A stretch of DNA of 64,000 bases from Sphingomonas elodea ATCC 31461 (GCF_000226955.1 NZ_AGFU01000067.1:36789-100788), one strand, 5' to 3'. Shown: positions 20,461 to 29,892, counted from the first letter of the stretch. Program-made: numbers and translations. Notes: generated by a model from the sequence alone, not told the origin.

Positions 20461-20727
20461 ATGCCGAAGCGCGTGCTGACCGGGAACATCGTCTCGGATA
20501 AGGGCGACAAGACCGTGGTGGTTCTCGTGGAGCGTAAGGTGAAGCACCCGCTCTACGGGAAGATCATCCGCCGCTCGAAGAAGTACCACGCCCATGACGA
20601 GGCGAATGAGTACAAGGCCGGCGAGACCGTGCGCATCGAAGAGACTGCGCCGATCTCCAAGCTGAAGACCTGGAAGGTGATCGGGCGGGTTGACACCCAC
20701 GCGACGCCGAACACGGTCGACGCATAA
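20461..20727 (+). CDS. rpsQ: Ribosomal protein uS17
   Basis: 88 residues from ATG 20461, start [20 protein letters not shown]. The OB-fold strand [20 protein letters not shown] is conserved. It binds helix 11 of 16S rRNA in the 30S body. A palindromic element separates it from rplN. Confidence 0.96.
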   Translation: MPKRVLTGNIVSDKGDKTVVVLVERKVKHPLYGKIIRRSKKYHAHDEANEYKAGETVRIEETAPISKLKTWKVIGRVDTHATPNTVDA

Positions 20728-20734
20728 TCGTCAT

Positions 20735-20813
20735 CTCCGCTCTTGCGGAGAACTCAAGTTGCGGTCATAGGCCGCCGCTTTGGTGCCCCGGCCGGAAGGC
20801 CGGGGTGACGCAT
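20735..20813. repeat. Hairpin plus REP-like palindrome between rpsQ and rplN
   Basis: CTCCGC-tctt-GCGGAG lies near 20736-20751, without a U-tract. It is followed by CCCCGGCC-ggaa-GGCCGGGG (20786-20805) and then GTGACG. The second palindrome with its GTGACG flank matches the design of the element at 30083-30183, so both probably belong to one dispersed extragenic family. It occupies most of the 142-bp gap inside the operon. Confidence 0.55.
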
Positions 20814-20869
20814 TAGAAACGGAACCACCGGGCGCGTCCCGGCAGGCCAAACGAGAAGGAACCGGATCG

Positions 20870-21238
20870 ATGATCCAGATGCAGTCCAATCTCGACGTCG
20901 CTGACAACAGCGGCGCGAAGCGGGTGCAGTGCATCAAGGTGCTGGGCGGGTCGAAGCGTCGCTTTGCCGGCGTGGGCGACGTTATCGTCGTCAGCATCAA
21001 GGAAGCCGCCCCCCGCGGCAAGGTTAAGAAGGGCGACGTCCACCGCGCGGTTATCGTCCGCACGGCGAAGGACATCCGCCGCACCGACGGCTCGGTGATC
21101 CGTTTCGACGGGAACGCGGCCGTGCTGGTCAACAAGAACGAGGAGCCGATCGGCACCCGTATCTTTGGCCCGGTGGTCCGCGAGCTCCGCTCGAAGGGCT
21201 TCATGAAGATCATTTCGCTCGCCCCCGAGGTGCTGTGA
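20870..21238 (+). CDS. rplN: Ribosomal protein uL14
   Basis: 122 residues from ATG 20870 ([20 protein letters not shown]). The conserved [20 protein letters not shown] is present. It lies at the intersubunit face near the factor-binding site. The stop overlaps the rplX start (TGATG). Confidence 0.97.
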   Translation: MIQMQSNLDVADNSGAKRVQCIKVLGGSKRRFAGVGDVIVVSIKEAAPRGKVKKGDVHRAVIVRTAKDIRRTDGSVIRFDGNAAVLVNKNEEPIGTRIFGPVVRELRSKGFMKIISLAPEVL

Positions 21239-21555
21239 TGGCTGCTGCCAAGATCAAGAAGGGCGACAAGGTCGTTGTCCTGTCCGGCAAGGACAAGGGC
21301 AAGACCGGTGAGGTCGTCAAGTCGCTGCCGAAGGACGACAAGGTCGTCGTTTCCGGCGTGAACATCGCCGTTCGCCACAAGAAGCCGACCCAGGGCGACC
21401 CCCAGGGTGGCCTGGTGCGCATCGAAGCGCCGCTGCATGTCTCGAAGGTCGCGCACGTGACCGCCGACGGCAAGCCCACGCGCGTCCGCTTCGAAGAACG
21501 CGACGGCAAGAAGGTTCGCGTCGCCGTCAAGACCGGGGAGGTCATCAATGGCTGA
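21238..21555 (+). CDS. rplX: Ribosomal protein uL24
   Basis: 105 residues with the KOW motif [20 protein letters not shown] at the N-terminus. It is an initiator of 50S assembly. ATG 21238 is preferred to GTG 21235. The 3' end overlaps rplE by 8 bp. Confidence 0.96.
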   Translation: MAAAKIKKGDKVVVLSGKDKGKTGEVVKSLPKDDKVVVSGVNIAVRHKKPTQGDPQGGLVRIEAPLHVSKVAHVTADGKPTRVRFEERDGKKVRVAVKTGEVING

Positions 21556-22129
21556 CAAGTACACGCCCCGCCTGCGCAAGCTCTATGACGAGCAGATCGT
21601 CAAGGCGATGACCGAGAAGTTCGGCTACAAGAACGTCATGGAAATTCCGCGCATCGAAAAGATCGTGCTGAACATGGGCGTTGGCGAAGCCACCCAGGAC
21701 AAGAAGAAGGTCGAGCAGGCCGCTTCTGAAATGGAACTGATCGCCGGCCAGAAGCCCGTCGTGACCAAGGCGAAGAAGTCGATCGCGCAGTTCAAGCTGC
21801 GTGAAGGCATGCCGATCGGTGCGAAGGTGACCCTTCGTCGCGAGCGCATGTACGAGTTCCTCGATCGTTTCATCACGATCGCGCTCCCGCGCGTCCGCGA
21901 CTTCCGCGGCCTGAACCCGAAGTCGTTCGACGGCCGTGGCAACTATGCCTGCGGCCTGAAGGAACAGCTCGTGTTCCCCGAAATCAACTATGACCGCATC
22001 GACAAGGTGCGCGGCATGGACGTGATCGTTACCACCACTGCCAAGACGGATGACGAGGCTCGCGAGCTTCTCCGTCTCTTCGGTTTCCCGTTCCCGCAGG
22101 CGGACGGCGAAACGAAGCAGGCGGCGTAA
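21548..22129 (+). CDS. rplE: Ribosomal protein uL5
   Basis: 193 residues. [20 protein letters not shown] and the [20 protein letters not shown] loop are family features. It binds 5S rRNA and forms bridge B1b. It overlaps rplX by 8 bp. Confidence 0.97.
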   Translation: MADKYTPRLRKLYDEQIVKAMTEKFGYKNVMEIPRIEKIVLNMGVGEATQDKKKVEQAASEMELIAGQKPVVTKAKKSIAQFKLREGMPIGAKVTLRRERMYEFLDRFITIALPRVRDFRGLNPKSFDGRGNYACGLKEQLVFPEINYDRIDKVRGMDVIVTTTAKTDDEARELLRLFGFPFPQADGETKQAA

Positions 22130-22148
22130 GGAAGGAAGAACTTAAGTC

Positions 22149-22454
22149 ATGGCGAAACTGAGTTCGATCAACAAGAACGAGCGTCGCAAGCAGCTGGTGA
22201 AGAAGTACGCCGGCAAGTACGCGAAGCTCAAGGCGATTGCGAACGACGAAAGCCTGGATGAGACCGAGCGTCTCATCGCACGGCTCAAGATGGCCGAGAT
22301 TCCCCGCAACGGGAACCCGACCCGCATTCGCAACCGGTGTGAGCTGACGGGTCGTCCCCGCGCTTATTACCGCAAGTTCCGTCTCGCACGTGTCATGCTG
22401 CGCGATCTGGCCAACAAGGGCCTGATCCCGGGTGTCACGAAGTCGAGCTGGTAA
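22149..22454 (+). CDS. rpsN: Ribosomal protein uS14, long zinc-free type
   Basis: 101 residues, with the conserved C-terminal [20 protein letters not shown]. Only one cysteine is present, so this is the long form without a Cys4 zinc ribbon, as expected in alphaproteobacteria. 30S head protein. Confidence 0.97.
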   Translation: MAKLSSINKNERRKQLVKKYAGKYAKLKAIANDESLDETERLIARLKMAEIPRNGNPTRIRNRCELTGRPRAYYRKFRLARVMLRDLANKGLIPGVTKSSW

Positions 22455-22466
22455 AGGACACGCAAG

Positions 22467-22862
22467 ATGGCAGTGACCGATCCCCTGGGTGACATGCTCA
22501 CCCGCATCCGCAACGGTCAGCGCGCGCGCAAGGACTCCGTCCTCACGCCTGCGTCGAAGTTGCGTGTCCGTGTCCTCGACGTGCTTCAGCGCGAGGGCTA
22601 TATCCGTGGCTACAGCGAAGAGCAGATGGGCCCCGCGGCCGGCATCCGCATCGAGCTGAAGTATTTCGAGGGTCAGCCGGCGATCAAGCACGTCGCGCGC
22701 ATCTCGAAGCCCGGCCGCCGTGTCTATTCGGGTTCGCAGGAGCTTCCGCGCGTCCGCAACGGCCTCGGCATCACGATCGTCTCGACGCCTCGCGGCGTTC
22801 TGTCCGACGCCGAAGCGCGCGAACAGAATGTCGGCGGCGAAGTGCTGGCGGAGGTGTTCTGA
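22467..22862 (+). CDS. rpsH: Ribosomal protein uS8
   Basis: 131 residues: [20 protein letters not shown] at the start and [20 protein letters not shown] near the end. It binds helix 21 of 16S rRNA, and in other bacteria it represses the spc operon. It ends in TGATG with rplF. Confidence 0.97.
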   Translation: MAVTDPLGDMLTRIRNGQRARKDSVLTPASKLRVRVLDVLQREGYIRGYSEEQMGPAAGIRIELKYFEGQPAIKHVARISKPGRRVYSGSQELPRVRNGLGITIVSTPRGVLSDAEAREQNVGGEVLAEVF

Positions 22863-23395
22863 TGAGCCGCATCGGTAAGAAGCCGGTTCCCGTCCCTGCG
22901 GGCGTGACCGCGAACATCGACGGCGGGCAGATCTCGGTGAAGGGGCCCAAGGGCACCCTCACCATGCCGCTCGCGGACGACATCAAGTACGAGCTCACCG
23001 ACGGCGGCATCTCGGTGCAGCCGGCGAACGAGACCAAGCGCGCGCGTGCCTTCTGGGGCATGCAGCGTACCCTGGTGCAGAACCTCGTCACCGGCGTGAC
23101 CACCGGCTTCACCAAGAAGCTGCTGATCACCGGCGTGGGCTACCGCGCTGCGTCGCAGGGCAAGGTCCTGAAGCTGCAGCTCGGCTATTCGCACGACGTC
23201 AACTTCGACATTCCCGAGGGAATCGAGATCAAGACGCCGGATCAGACCACGGTCGAGATCTCGGGCATCGACAAGCAGAAGGTCGGCCAGGTGGCCGCGG
23301 AAATCCGCCGTTGGCGCAAGCCGGAGCCCTATAAGGGCAAGGGCATCAAGTACGATGGCGAATTCATCTTCCGCAAGGAAGGGAAGAAGAAGTGA
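22862..23395 (+). CDS. rplF: Ribosomal protein uL6
   Basis: 177 residues, two alpha/beta repeats. [20 protein letters not shown] begins the protein, and [20 protein letters not shown] is the conserved C-terminus near the GTPase-associated centre. The stop overlaps the GTG of rplR. Confidence 0.97.
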   Translation: MSRIGKKPVPVPAGVTANIDGGQISVKGPKGTLTMPLADDIKYELTDGGISVQPANETKRARAFWGMQRTLVQNLVTGVTTGFTKKLLITGVGYRAASQGKVLKLQLGYSHDVNFDIPEGIEIKTPDQTTVEISGIDKQKVGQVAAEIRRWRKPEPYKGKGIKYDGEFIFRKEGKKK

Positions 23396-23754
23396 TCAGC
23401 ACCAAGGGTCTTTCGCTTTTCGAAAAGCGTCGTCGCCGCAACCGTACCGCGCTGCGTGCGCGGGCCGGTGGCCGTCCTCGTCTGTCGATCCATCGCTCGG
23501 GCAAGCACATCTATGCCCAGGTGATCGACGACGCCGCTGGTCGCACCGTCGCCTCGGCCTCCACGCTCGAGAAGGACGTGCGTGGCCAGACCGGCGCCAC
23601 GATCGCCGCGGCGCAGGAAGTGGGCAAGCGCGTTGCCGAGGCCGCCAAGGCCGCCGGCATCACCCAGGTCGTCTTCGACCGCGGTGGCTTCCTCTACCAT
23701 GGTCGCGTCAAGGCGCTGGCGGAAGCCGCGCGTGAGAGCGGATTGGAGTTCTAA
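23392..23754 (+). CDS. rplR: Ribosomal protein uL18
   Basis: 120 residues from GTG 23392 (overlap GTGA with rplF). The [20 protein letters not shown] core and the C-terminal [19 protein letters not shown] are conserved. It binds 5S rRNA. Confidence 0.96.
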   Translation: MISTKGLSLFEKRRRRNRTALRARAGGRPRLSIHRSGKHIYAQVIDDAAGRTVASASTLEKDVRGQTGATIAAAQEVGKRVAEAAKAAGITQVVFDRGGFLYHGRVKALAEAARESGLEF

Positions 23755-23756
23755 CG

Positions 23757-24470
23757 ATGGCCGATGAAATCAACACGACCGAAGCTCCGGTCGAGGCGCA
23801 GGACGCCGCCGGCCAGGAGCAGGGCAATCGCGGTGGCCGTGGCGGCCGTGGTGGCCGTGGCGGTGAGCGCGGCGAGCGTGGTGGTCGGGGCCGTGACGGC
23901 CGCGGCCGTCGCGACGACCGTCGCAACAACGAGGAACAGGGCGAGGAGCTCATCGAGAAGCTCGTCCACATCAACCGCGTCTCGAAGACGGTGAAGGGCG
24001 GCAAGCGCTTCGGCTTCGCAGCGCTCGTCGTCGTCGGCGACGGCAAGGGCCGTGTCGGCTTCGGTCATGGCAAGGCGCGCGAAGTGCCGGAAGCCATTTC
24101 GAAGGCGACCGCTTCGGCGAAGAAGGCGATGATCCGCGTTCCGCTGAAGGAAGGCCGCACGCTGCACCACGATGGCAACGGCCATTTCGGCGCAGGCCGC
24201 GTGACCGTCCGTTCGGCCCCCCAGGGTACCGGCATCATCGCCGGCGGCCCGATGCGCGCGATCTTCGAATCGCTGGGCGTGGCGGACGTGGTGACCAAGT
24301 CGGTCGGTACCTCGAACCCGTACAACATGATCCGCGCCACGTTCGAGGCACTGGGTGAGCAGACTTCGCCGAAGTCGGTCGCGCAGCGCCGTGGCAAGAA
24401 GATCGCCGACCTGCTCGGCCGCGGTGGTTCGCAGACCGCCGAGGCGGACGCTGCGGCCGTTACGGAGTAA
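23757..24470 (+). CDS. rpsE: Ribosomal protein uS5 with RGG-rich N-terminal extension
   Basis: 237 residues against about 167 in E. coli. The usual domain begins near residue 65 with [20 protein letters not shown]. The first 60 or so residues are an acidic start followed by repeated Arg-Gly-Gly and Arg-Asp-Gly units (residues 25-55), predicted to be disordered and strongly basic. The core contains RDPV-free [15 protein letters not shown] and the C-terminal uS5 domain [19 protein letters not shown]. It is a proofreading and mRNA-entry protein of the 30S. The extension could bind rRNA or mRNA; that is inference. Confidence 0.95.
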   Translation: MADEINTTEAPVEAQDAAGQEQGNRGGRGGRGGRGGERGERGGRGRDGRGRRDDRRNNEEQGEELIEKLVHINRVSKTVKGGKRFGFAALVVVGDGKGRVGFGHGKAREVPEAISKATASAKKAMIRVPLKEGRTLHHDGNGHFGAGRVTVRSAPQGTGIIAGGPMRAIFESLGVADVVTKSVGTSNPYNMIRATFEALGEQTSPKSVAQRRGKKIADLLGRGGSQTAEADAAAVTE

Positions 24471-24476
24471 ACGATC

Positions 24477-24656
24477 ATGGCGAAGATCAAGATCAAGCAG
24501 ATCGGCTCGCCGATCCGCCGCACCAAGGATCAGCGCGCAACGCTGATCGGCCTTGGCCTCAACAAGATGCACAAGGTTTCGGAGCTCGAGGACACCCCCG
24601 AGGTTCGCGGTATGATCCGCAAGCTGCCGCACATGGTCGAGGTGATCGAGGGCTGA
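24477..24656 (+). CDS. rpmD: Ribosomal protein uL30
   Basis: 59 residues: it begins [15 protein letters not shown], has [14 protein letters not shown] in the middle, and ends in HMVEVIEG. Full length for the family. It starts 6 bp after rpsE. Normally rplO follows directly; here a terminator and two unrelated genes intervene. Confidence 0.95.
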   Translation: MAKIKIKQIGSPIRRTKDQRATLIGLGLNKMHKVSELEDTPEVRGMIRKLPHMVEVIEG

Positions 24657-24691
24657 GCCTTCGGTCTGCCGAACCTGGCGACAAACGAAGA

Positions 24692-24722
24692 GGGCGGTGG
24701 GCACAACCACCGCCCTTTTTCG
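24692..24722 (+). terminator. Intrinsic terminator after rpmD
   Basis: GGGCGGTGG (24692-24700) and CCACCGCCC (24707-24715) form a 9-bp perfect stem with loop GCACAA, followed by TTTTT. It ends the S10/spc transcript upstream of the inserted genes. I see nothing else in the stretch up to the LytTR gene end at 24961. Confidence 0.85.
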
Positions 24723-24960
24723 TTTTCGCTTCGGTGCGGCCGCGCTCGGGTGCGCATGGCGCGATCGGCGCAACGGCCGGTCGCTCGATGCGCCGGGCCG
24801 GTCCCGGGATCGGTGCACGGGCATCTCGGATCGGTGCCGTAGTCGCGGTCCGGTTCCAGCGGAGTCCGCCGCCGGAATGCGTCGCGGATGGCGACACTCC
24901 ATTCTACGTACATGGCAGCGTGCGGGTTGCGGCGCTGGTGTCCTGGGTCCCGCCCTCGGT

Positions 24961-25737
24961 TCAGCTCTCCACCCAGCCTGCGGCCTTGAGGTGCGTGACC
25001 GCCGACCGCGCGACCGGGGCGATCACACCGTTCGTCAGGCGCACGCGCATCGATCGTGCATTGCCTTCCACAGCGGCAACGGCGTGCCGGGCCACCCACC
25101 AGGAGCGGTGCGTCCGCAGGCCTTCCGCCTGAACGGCGTCGATCGCTTGGTGCATCGGCATCAGCAGAAGGTCGGAGCCGGTGGCGCGGTGGACCCGCAC
25201 ATAATGATCTTCCATCTGCAGGGCGAGCACGTCACCGGCCAGCGGCGCCGCGGGCGGGGGAGGCGGCGCAGGGGCGGGGGCGGGGGCGACCGTTGCGGCC
25301 GCGGCGGATCTCCGGAGCAGGGCATGGGCGCCGAGCATCGCGACCAGGCCGATGCTCGCGGTCTGGGCGAACCACAGCGCCAGCGGGAGCTTGTGACGGG
25401 CCAGGTCCGGCCAGAGCAGCAATGCCGCCCCCCGCGTCGCCAGCGCTTCGGGGATGCTGGCCGCCAGCGTCGCTCCCAACAACGCCAGCCACCAGCGCGC
25501 GGTGTCGCCCGTTACGCGAGCGACGATCCTGCGATACGCGAAGCCATAGAGCACCATGCCGAGCAGCGTCGCACCGACCCAATAGGCGAGCAACCGGAGC
25601 GGGCCTCCGTTCAGATAGGTGCCGAAAGGCCCGAGCAGGGCGAGGACGGCGCCGGCGGCGACGGCCAGCACGACGCTTCGCGCCAACGTCGATACGCCGC
25701 GGAGGAGGGCTGGAGGGACGGACGGAGAGCGGAGCAC
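24961..25737 (-). CDS. Membrane-bound LytTR-family transcriptional regulator
   Basis: 258 residues. Four hydrophobic segments occupy residues about 18-135 (for example SVVLAVAAGAVLALLGPFG and LLAYWVGATLLGMVLYGFAY). A Pro/Ala linker (about 145-165) then leads to a C-terminal LytTR DNA-binding domain with LALQMEDHYVRVHRATGSDL, MPMHQAIDAV and LRTHRSWWVARHAVA. There is no response-regulator receiver domain, so signalling is likely through the membrane part. It is opposite in direction to the ribosomal genes and divergent from the adjacent hydrolase. The 139-bp gap between them holds two tandem dyads. Confidence 0.85.
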   Translation of the reverse strand: MLRSPSVPPALLRGVSTLARSVVLAVAAGAVLALLGPFGTYLNGGPLRLLAYWVGATLLGMVLYGFAYRRIVARVTGDTARWWLALLGATLAASIPEALATRGAALLLWPDLARHKLPLALWFAQTASIGLVAMLGAHALLRRSAAAATVAPAPAPAPPPPPAAPLAGDVLALQMEDHYVRVHRATGSDLLLMPMHQAIDAVQAEGLRTHRSWWVARHAVAAVEGNARSMRVRLTNGVIAPVARSAVTHLKAAGWVES

Positions 25738-25776
25738 GCGCGTCTTCTATCGTGGGCACCGGCCGGGAAAAAGCCC

Positions 25777-25814
25777 GTTCGCCGGGAAGCGAACCCGTTC
25801 GCCCATTCGCGAAT
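25777..25814. promoter_or_regulatory. Two tandem dyads, candidate LytTR operator
   Basis: GTTCGC-ccggga-GCGAAC type dyad at 25777-25794, and a second GTTCGC with GCGAAT at 25797-25814. The two 18-bp dyads repeat with a 20-bp period, about two helical turns. They lie between the divergent starts of the LytTR gene (25737) and the hydrolase gene (25877). Tandem sites of this spacing are how LytTR proteins commonly bind. Confidence 0.45.
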
Positions 25815-25876
25815 GCGCGCTTTCCAGCGGGGGCTCGGGGCGATCTGGAAGGGGCAACGACCTTGTGGAGTGATGC

Positions 25877-26845
25877 ATGACCCTACGTCTATTCCTTGCC
25901 AGCTTCTTCCTGAGCGTATCGACCCTATCCGCCTCGGCCCAAGTCCAGCAGGCTGGATTCGAGCGCCGCATCACGGCGGAGGGGGTCGAAGTGGGCATCT
26001 TGTATCCCGCCTCGGGCACCCCGGTGCGTCAGCGGGTCGGGCTCGCCGAGCAGGACGTGGTCCCGGGCGCGTCGTTGCCTGGCGGCCGCCATCCGCTGAT
26101 CGTCCTGTCGCACGGCACGGGCGGCGATTTTGCCGGGCATGTCGATACGGCAGTGGCGCTGGCCAGGGCAGGGTTCGTGGTCGCGGCCCTAACCCATCCG
26201 GGGGATAACTGGCGCGACAGCCGCCGGGCCACACAGATCGAGCAGCGCCCGCCAGCGCTCAGCGCGACGATCACCTACATGCTGCGGGATTGGCCCGGGC
26301 ATGCGGCGGTCGACCCCGATCATGTCGGCGCATTCGGCTTTTCGGCGGGCGGCTTCACGGTATTGGCGGCGGCAGGCGGACGGCCTGATCTGGGCCGGCT
26401 CGGCGAGCATTGCCGCCAGCATCCAACCTTTTTCGATTGCATGCTGGTGAAGTCGCAGCCCCGCGCCGCCGTCGCGCCCTGGCCGGCGATGCAGGATTCG
26501 CGCATCAAGGCGATCGTCGTGGCCGCCCCGGCGCTGGGCTTCGCGTTCGATCGGTCGGGTCTCGCCGACGTGACGATACCGGTCCAGCTGTGGCGTGCGG
26601 ATGCGGACGAGATTTTGCCGGCCCCTGCCTACGCCGACGCCGTCCGCGCCGCGCTGCCGCATGCGCCAGAGTTCCACACGGTGGCGGGCGCCGGGCATTT
26701 TGATTTCCTCACCCCCTGCGCGGATCCGGCGCGCATGCCGCAGCTGTGCCGCAGTGCGCCGGGCTTCGACCGGACGGCGTTCCATCGCGCCTTCGATGGT
26801 GAAGTGGTGCGCTTCTTCCGCGCGAAGTTGATGGCAGGGCGATGA
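25877..26845 (+). CDS. Secreted alpha/beta hydrolase (dienelactone hydrolase-like)
   Basis: 322 residues. A signal peptide ends at ASAQ (about residue 21). The fold starts with LIVLSHGTGGDFAGHVD, which resembles an oxyanion-hole loop. The nucleophile is Ser156 in GFSAGGF, the acid is likely an Asp in LWRADADEILPA, and the histidine is in GAGHFDFLTP. It belongs to the predicted dienelactone hydrolase group seen in periplasmic esterases and platelet-activating-factor-type acetylhydrolases. The substrate is unknown. It is the likely target of the divergent LytTR regulator. Confidence 0.8.
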   Translation: MTLRLFLASFFLSVSTLSASAQVQQAGFERRITAEGVEVGILYPASGTPVRQRVGLAEQDVVPGASLPGGRHPLIVLSHGTGGDFAGHVDTAVALARAGFVVAALTHPGDNWRDSRRATQIEQRPPALSATITYMLRDWPGHAAVDPDHVGAFGFSAGGFTVLAAAGGRPDLGRLGEHCRQHPTFFDCMLVKSQPRAAVAPWPAMQDSRIKAIVVAAPALGFAFDRSGLADVTIPVQLWRADADEILPAPAYADAVRAALPHAPEFHTVAGAGHFDFLTPCADPARMPQLCRSAPGFDRTAFHRAFDGEVVRFFRAKLMAGR

Positions 26846-26962
26846 CATGCAGCCAGACTCGCCTGGCCGGCAGCAATCAAGAGTCGACATTCCCGCCGCT
26901 CGCCGCTATGAGCCCGCCCTTCCCATTAACGCGCGACAAAAGCGAAAGCGAGTGCACACATC

Positions 26963-27493
26963 ATGAAGCTGAACGAACTCAACGACAACCAGGGCGCCCG
27001 TCATCGCCGCATGCGCATCGGCCGTGGTATCGGCTCGGGCAAGGGCAAGACCGGCGGCCGCGGCGTCAAGGGTCAGAAGAGCCGCGAAGGCGTCTCGATC
27101 AAGGGCTTCGAGGGCGGTCAGATGCCGCTCCACATGCGTCTGCCGAAGCGTGGCTTCAACAACATCTTCGCCAACGACTATGCCGAGGTGAACCTGGGCG
27201 AGATCCAGAAGGCGGTCGATTCGGGCAAGCTGACCGGCACCGACATCGATCACGCCGCGCTGAAGGCTGCTGGCCTGGCCCGTGGCGGCAAGGACGGCGT
27301 CCGTCTGCTCGGCAAGGGCGAACTGACCGCTAAGCTGAACTTCACCGTTGCCGGCGTGTCGGCTTCGGCGCGTGAGGCGGTCGAGAAGGCCGGTGGCTCG
27401 GTCACCGTGCCGGAGATCGTTCCGGCCGCCGAGAAGCACAAGGCGAAGCACCGCACGGCCCAGGCCGCTGCCAAGGCCGCCAAGCAGGGCTGA
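26963..27493 (+). CDS. rplO: Ribosomal protein uL15
   Basis: 176 residues. The glycine-rich N-terminus [20 protein letters not shown] is typical, and [19 protein letters not shown] follows. The C-terminal 25 residues are Lys/Ala/His-rich and longer than in E. coli. It is separated from rpmD by the LytTR/hydrolase insertion and by about 220 bp from secY. Confidence 0.96.
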   Translation: MKLNELNDNQGARHRRMRIGRGIGSGKGKTGGRGVKGQKSREGVSIKGFEGGQMPLHMRLPKRGFNNIFANDYAEVNLGEIQKAVDSGKLTGTDIDHAALKAAGLARGGKDGVRLLGKGELTAKLNFTVAGVSASAREAVEKAGGSVTVPEIVPAAEKHKAKHRTAQAAAKAAKQG

Positions 27494-27499
27494 CGAAAT

Positions 27500-27614
27500 G
27501 CGAAGGCGGGGCTCCCAAGGCTCCGCCTTCCTTCGTGCTGGGCTTGCCCAAAGGCCGTTCTTTCTTCCTCGTCCACAGAAAAACGGCCCTTCGACAAGCT
27601 CAGGGCGATCGGGA
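27500..27614. repeat. Hairpin and a CGACAAGCTCAGG-type intergenic repeat between rplO and secY
   Basis: AAGGCGG with CCGCCTT forms a hairpin just after rplO (about 27502-27528), a possible weak terminator. Further on, CCCTTCGACAAGCTCAGGGC (27585-27604) is a self-complementary unit whose sequence is one I recognise as a frequent intergenic repeat in Sphingomonadales and Xanthomonas genomes (recollection, not computed). Confidence 0.5.
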
Positions 27615-27711
27615 TTCGCGCGACAGGGCTTAGACAAGCCGCGCGCAGGCCCTATATGCATCCCCGCAGGGCGGGGGAGCGCCCGTCACTTATCCGGGAC
27701 GAAGATACGAA

Positions 27712-29076
27712 ATGGCATCCGCAGCCGACCAGCTGGCCTCCAGCATCAATCTGGCGAAGTTCAGCAAGGCCACCGACCTCAAGAAGCGCCTGTGGTTCAC
27801 CCTCGGCGCGCTGATCGTCTTCCGCATGCTCAGCTATGTGCCGCTGCCGGGCATCGACCCGACCGCGCTCGGCCTGCTCGCGCAGCAGACCCAGGGCGGC
27901 GTGCTCGACTTCTTCAACAACTTCACCGGCGGCGCGCTGTCGCGCATGTCGATCGTGGCGATGGGCGTGATGCCCTACATCACGGCCTCGATCGTCGTGC
28001 AGCTGGCGACCTCGCTGTCGCCGCAGCTTGCCGCGATCAAGAAGGAAGGCGAGAGTGGCCGCAAGCGGCTGAACCAGTACACCCGCTACGGCACGGTGCT
28101 GCTCACCGCCGTCCAGGGCTATTTCCTGGTGCAGGGTCTCGAGGCCGCCGGCGCCGCCAAGGGCCTGAGCCCGGTGGTGGAACCCGGTCTTGCCTTCACC
28201 CTCACCGCGGTGGTCAGCCTGATCGGCGGCACCATGTTCCTGATGTGGATCGGTGAGCAGATCACCAGCCGCGGCATCGGCAACGGCATCTCGCTGATCA
28301 TCATGGCCGGCATCGTCGCCCGCCTGCCGGTGACCCTCGTCCAGCTGTTCGAGAGCGGCCGTTCGGGCTCGATCGATCCGCTGCGCCTGATCTTCGTGAT
28401 CTTCGGCGTCGCGCTGCTTGTCCTGTTCATCTGCTTCATGGAGCGCGCCCAGCGCCGCATCCTGATCCAGTATCCCAAGCGCCAGACCGCGCGCGGCGTC
28501 CAGGCCGAGCGCAGCCACCTGCCGCTCAAGCTCAACACCGCAGGCGTGATCCCCCCGATCTTCGCCTCGTCGCTGCTGCTGCTGCCGCTGACGATCACCC
28601 AGTTCGCCGGTCAGGGTGTTTCGGGCGAGAGCTTCTGGGGCGACCTGATCTCGAACCTCAACATCTGGCTGCGCCACGGTTCGCCGATCTACATGTCGCT
28701 CTATGCGGCCGGCATCATCTTCTTCTCGTTCTTCTACACCGCCGTCGTCTTCAATCCGGAAGAGACCGCGGACAATCTGAAGCGCTATGGCGGGTTCATC
28801 CCGGGCATCCGTCCGGGCAAGAACACCGAGCTGTATTTCGACTATGTGCTGACCCGCATCACCGTGATCGGTGCAGCCTATCTGACCATCATCTGCCTGG
28901 TCCCGGAATGGGCGTTCTCCGCGATGAGCATCCCGTTCCTGATGGGCGGCACTAGCCTTCTGATCGTCGTCAACGTAACCATGGATACGGTGACGCAGAT
29001 CCAGTCGCACCTGCTGGCCCATCAGTATGGCGACCTGATCAAGAAGGCGAAGCTGAAGGGCGGCCGCGCGCGCTGA
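27712..29076 (+). CDS. secY: Preprotein translocase subunit SecY
   Basis: 454 residues with about ten membrane helices. The plug/TM2 region LLAQQTQGGVLDFFNNFTGG, MGVMPYITASIVVQL, the TM5 signature GEQITSRGIGNGISLIIMAG and the C-terminal GGTSLLIVVNVTMDT are all typical. It forms the Sec channel in the inner membrane. It belongs to the spc operon, with adk 30 bp downstream. Confidence 0.98.
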   Translation: MASAADQLASSINLAKFSKATDLKKRLWFTLGALIVFRMLSYVPLPGIDPTALGLLAQQTQGGVLDFFNNFTGGALSRMSIVAMGVMPYITASIVVQLATSLSPQLAAIKKEGESGRKRLNQYTRYGTVLLTAVQGYFLVQGLEAAGAAKGLSPVVEPGLAFTLTAVVSLIGGTMFLMWIGEQITSRGIGNGISLIIMAGIVARLPVTLVQLFESGRSGSIDPLRLIFVIFGVALLVLFICFMERAQRRILIQYPKRQTARGVQAERSHLPLKLNTAGVIPPIFASSLLLLPLTITQFAGQGVSGESFWGDLISNLNIWLRHGSPIYMSLYAAGIIFFSFFYTAVVFNPEETADNLKRYGGFIPGIRPGKNTELYFDYVLTRITVIGAAYLTIICLVPEWAFSAMSIPFLMGGTSLLIVVNVTMDTVTQIQSHLLAHQYGDLIKKAKLKGGRAR

Positions 29077-29106
29077 TCGGCGCGGCGGTTCTAGGGGAGG
29101 TACCTT

Positions 29107-29760
29107 TTGAATATCATCCTGTTGGGTCCGCCGGGGGCCGGTAAGGGCACCCAGGCGAAGCGTCTCGAGACCGAGCGCGGCATGGTGCAGCTGTCCACGG
29201 GCGACATGCTGCGCGCCGCGGTGAAGGCGGGGACGCCCACGGGCCTGAAGGCCAAGGCAGTGATGGAGGCGGGCGAGCTCGTCTCCGACGAAATCGTCTC
29301 GGGCATCATCGGCGAGCGGCTCGACATGGCCGATACCGAGAAGGGCGCGATCTTCGACGGCTATCCGCGCACCTATGCGCAGGCCGAGTCGCTCGACGAA
29401 CTGCTCAGCGCGCGCGGCCGCCAGCTTGATTATGTGATCGAGCTGCTGGTCAACGAGGAAGCGCTGGTCGATCGCGTCGAGGGCCGCTTCACCTGCGCCA
29501 AGTGCGGCGAGGGCTATCACGACAAGTACAAGCTGCCCAAGACGGACGGCGTGTGCGACGTGTGCGGCGGACATGAGTTCAAGCGCCGCCCGGACGACAA
29601 TGCCGAGACGGTCCGCACCCGCATGGCGGAATACCGTGCCAAGACGGCGCCGATCCTGCCCTTCTACGAAGAGAAGGGCCTGGTTCGCCGAGTCGACGGC
29701 ATGGCCGATATCGACGAAGTGTCGCGGCAGATCGCCGCGGTGCTCGACGGGCAGGGATAA
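29107..29760 (+). CDS. adk: Adenylate kinase, zinc-lid type
   Basis: 217 residues. It starts at TTG 29107, the only choice that gives the full N-terminal strand MNIILLGPPGAGKGTQ (P-loop). GGGGAGG at 29094-29100 serves as the ribosome-binding site. DGYPRT and LSTGDMLR are the NMP-binding elements. The LID has two Cys pairs, CAKC and CDVC, about 16 residues apart, forming a Cys4 zinc site. It interconverts ATP, AMP and ADP. Confidence 0.97.
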   Translation: MNIILLGPPGAGKGTQAKRLETERGMVQLSTGDMLRAAVKAGTPTGLKAKAVMEAGELVSDEIVSGIIGERLDMADTEKGAIFDGYPRTYAQAESLDELLSARGRQLDYVIELLVNEEALVDRVEGRFTCAKCGEGYHDKYKLPKTDGVCDVCGGHEFKRRPDDNAETVRTRMAEYRAKTAPILPFYEEKGLVRRVDGMADIDEVSRQIAAVLDGQG

Positions 29761-29766
29761 CGGGAA

Positions 29767-29794
29767 GGGCGGGGGAAACCCCGCCCTTTTTTTG
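29767..29794 (+). terminator. Intrinsic terminator after adk
   Basis: GGGCGGGG (29767-29774) pairs with CCCCGCCC (29779-29786), 8 bp, loop GAAA, followed by TTTTTTTG. Confidence 0.88.
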
Positions 29795-29892
29795 ATTGTT
29801 GGTGGGGGGGGGCTTATCCGCTTCCGCTCATTTTGGGACATCACCCCCGGAGATATGACCTATCCTTCAAACGTCTCTGAGGAGCAGTCGGG

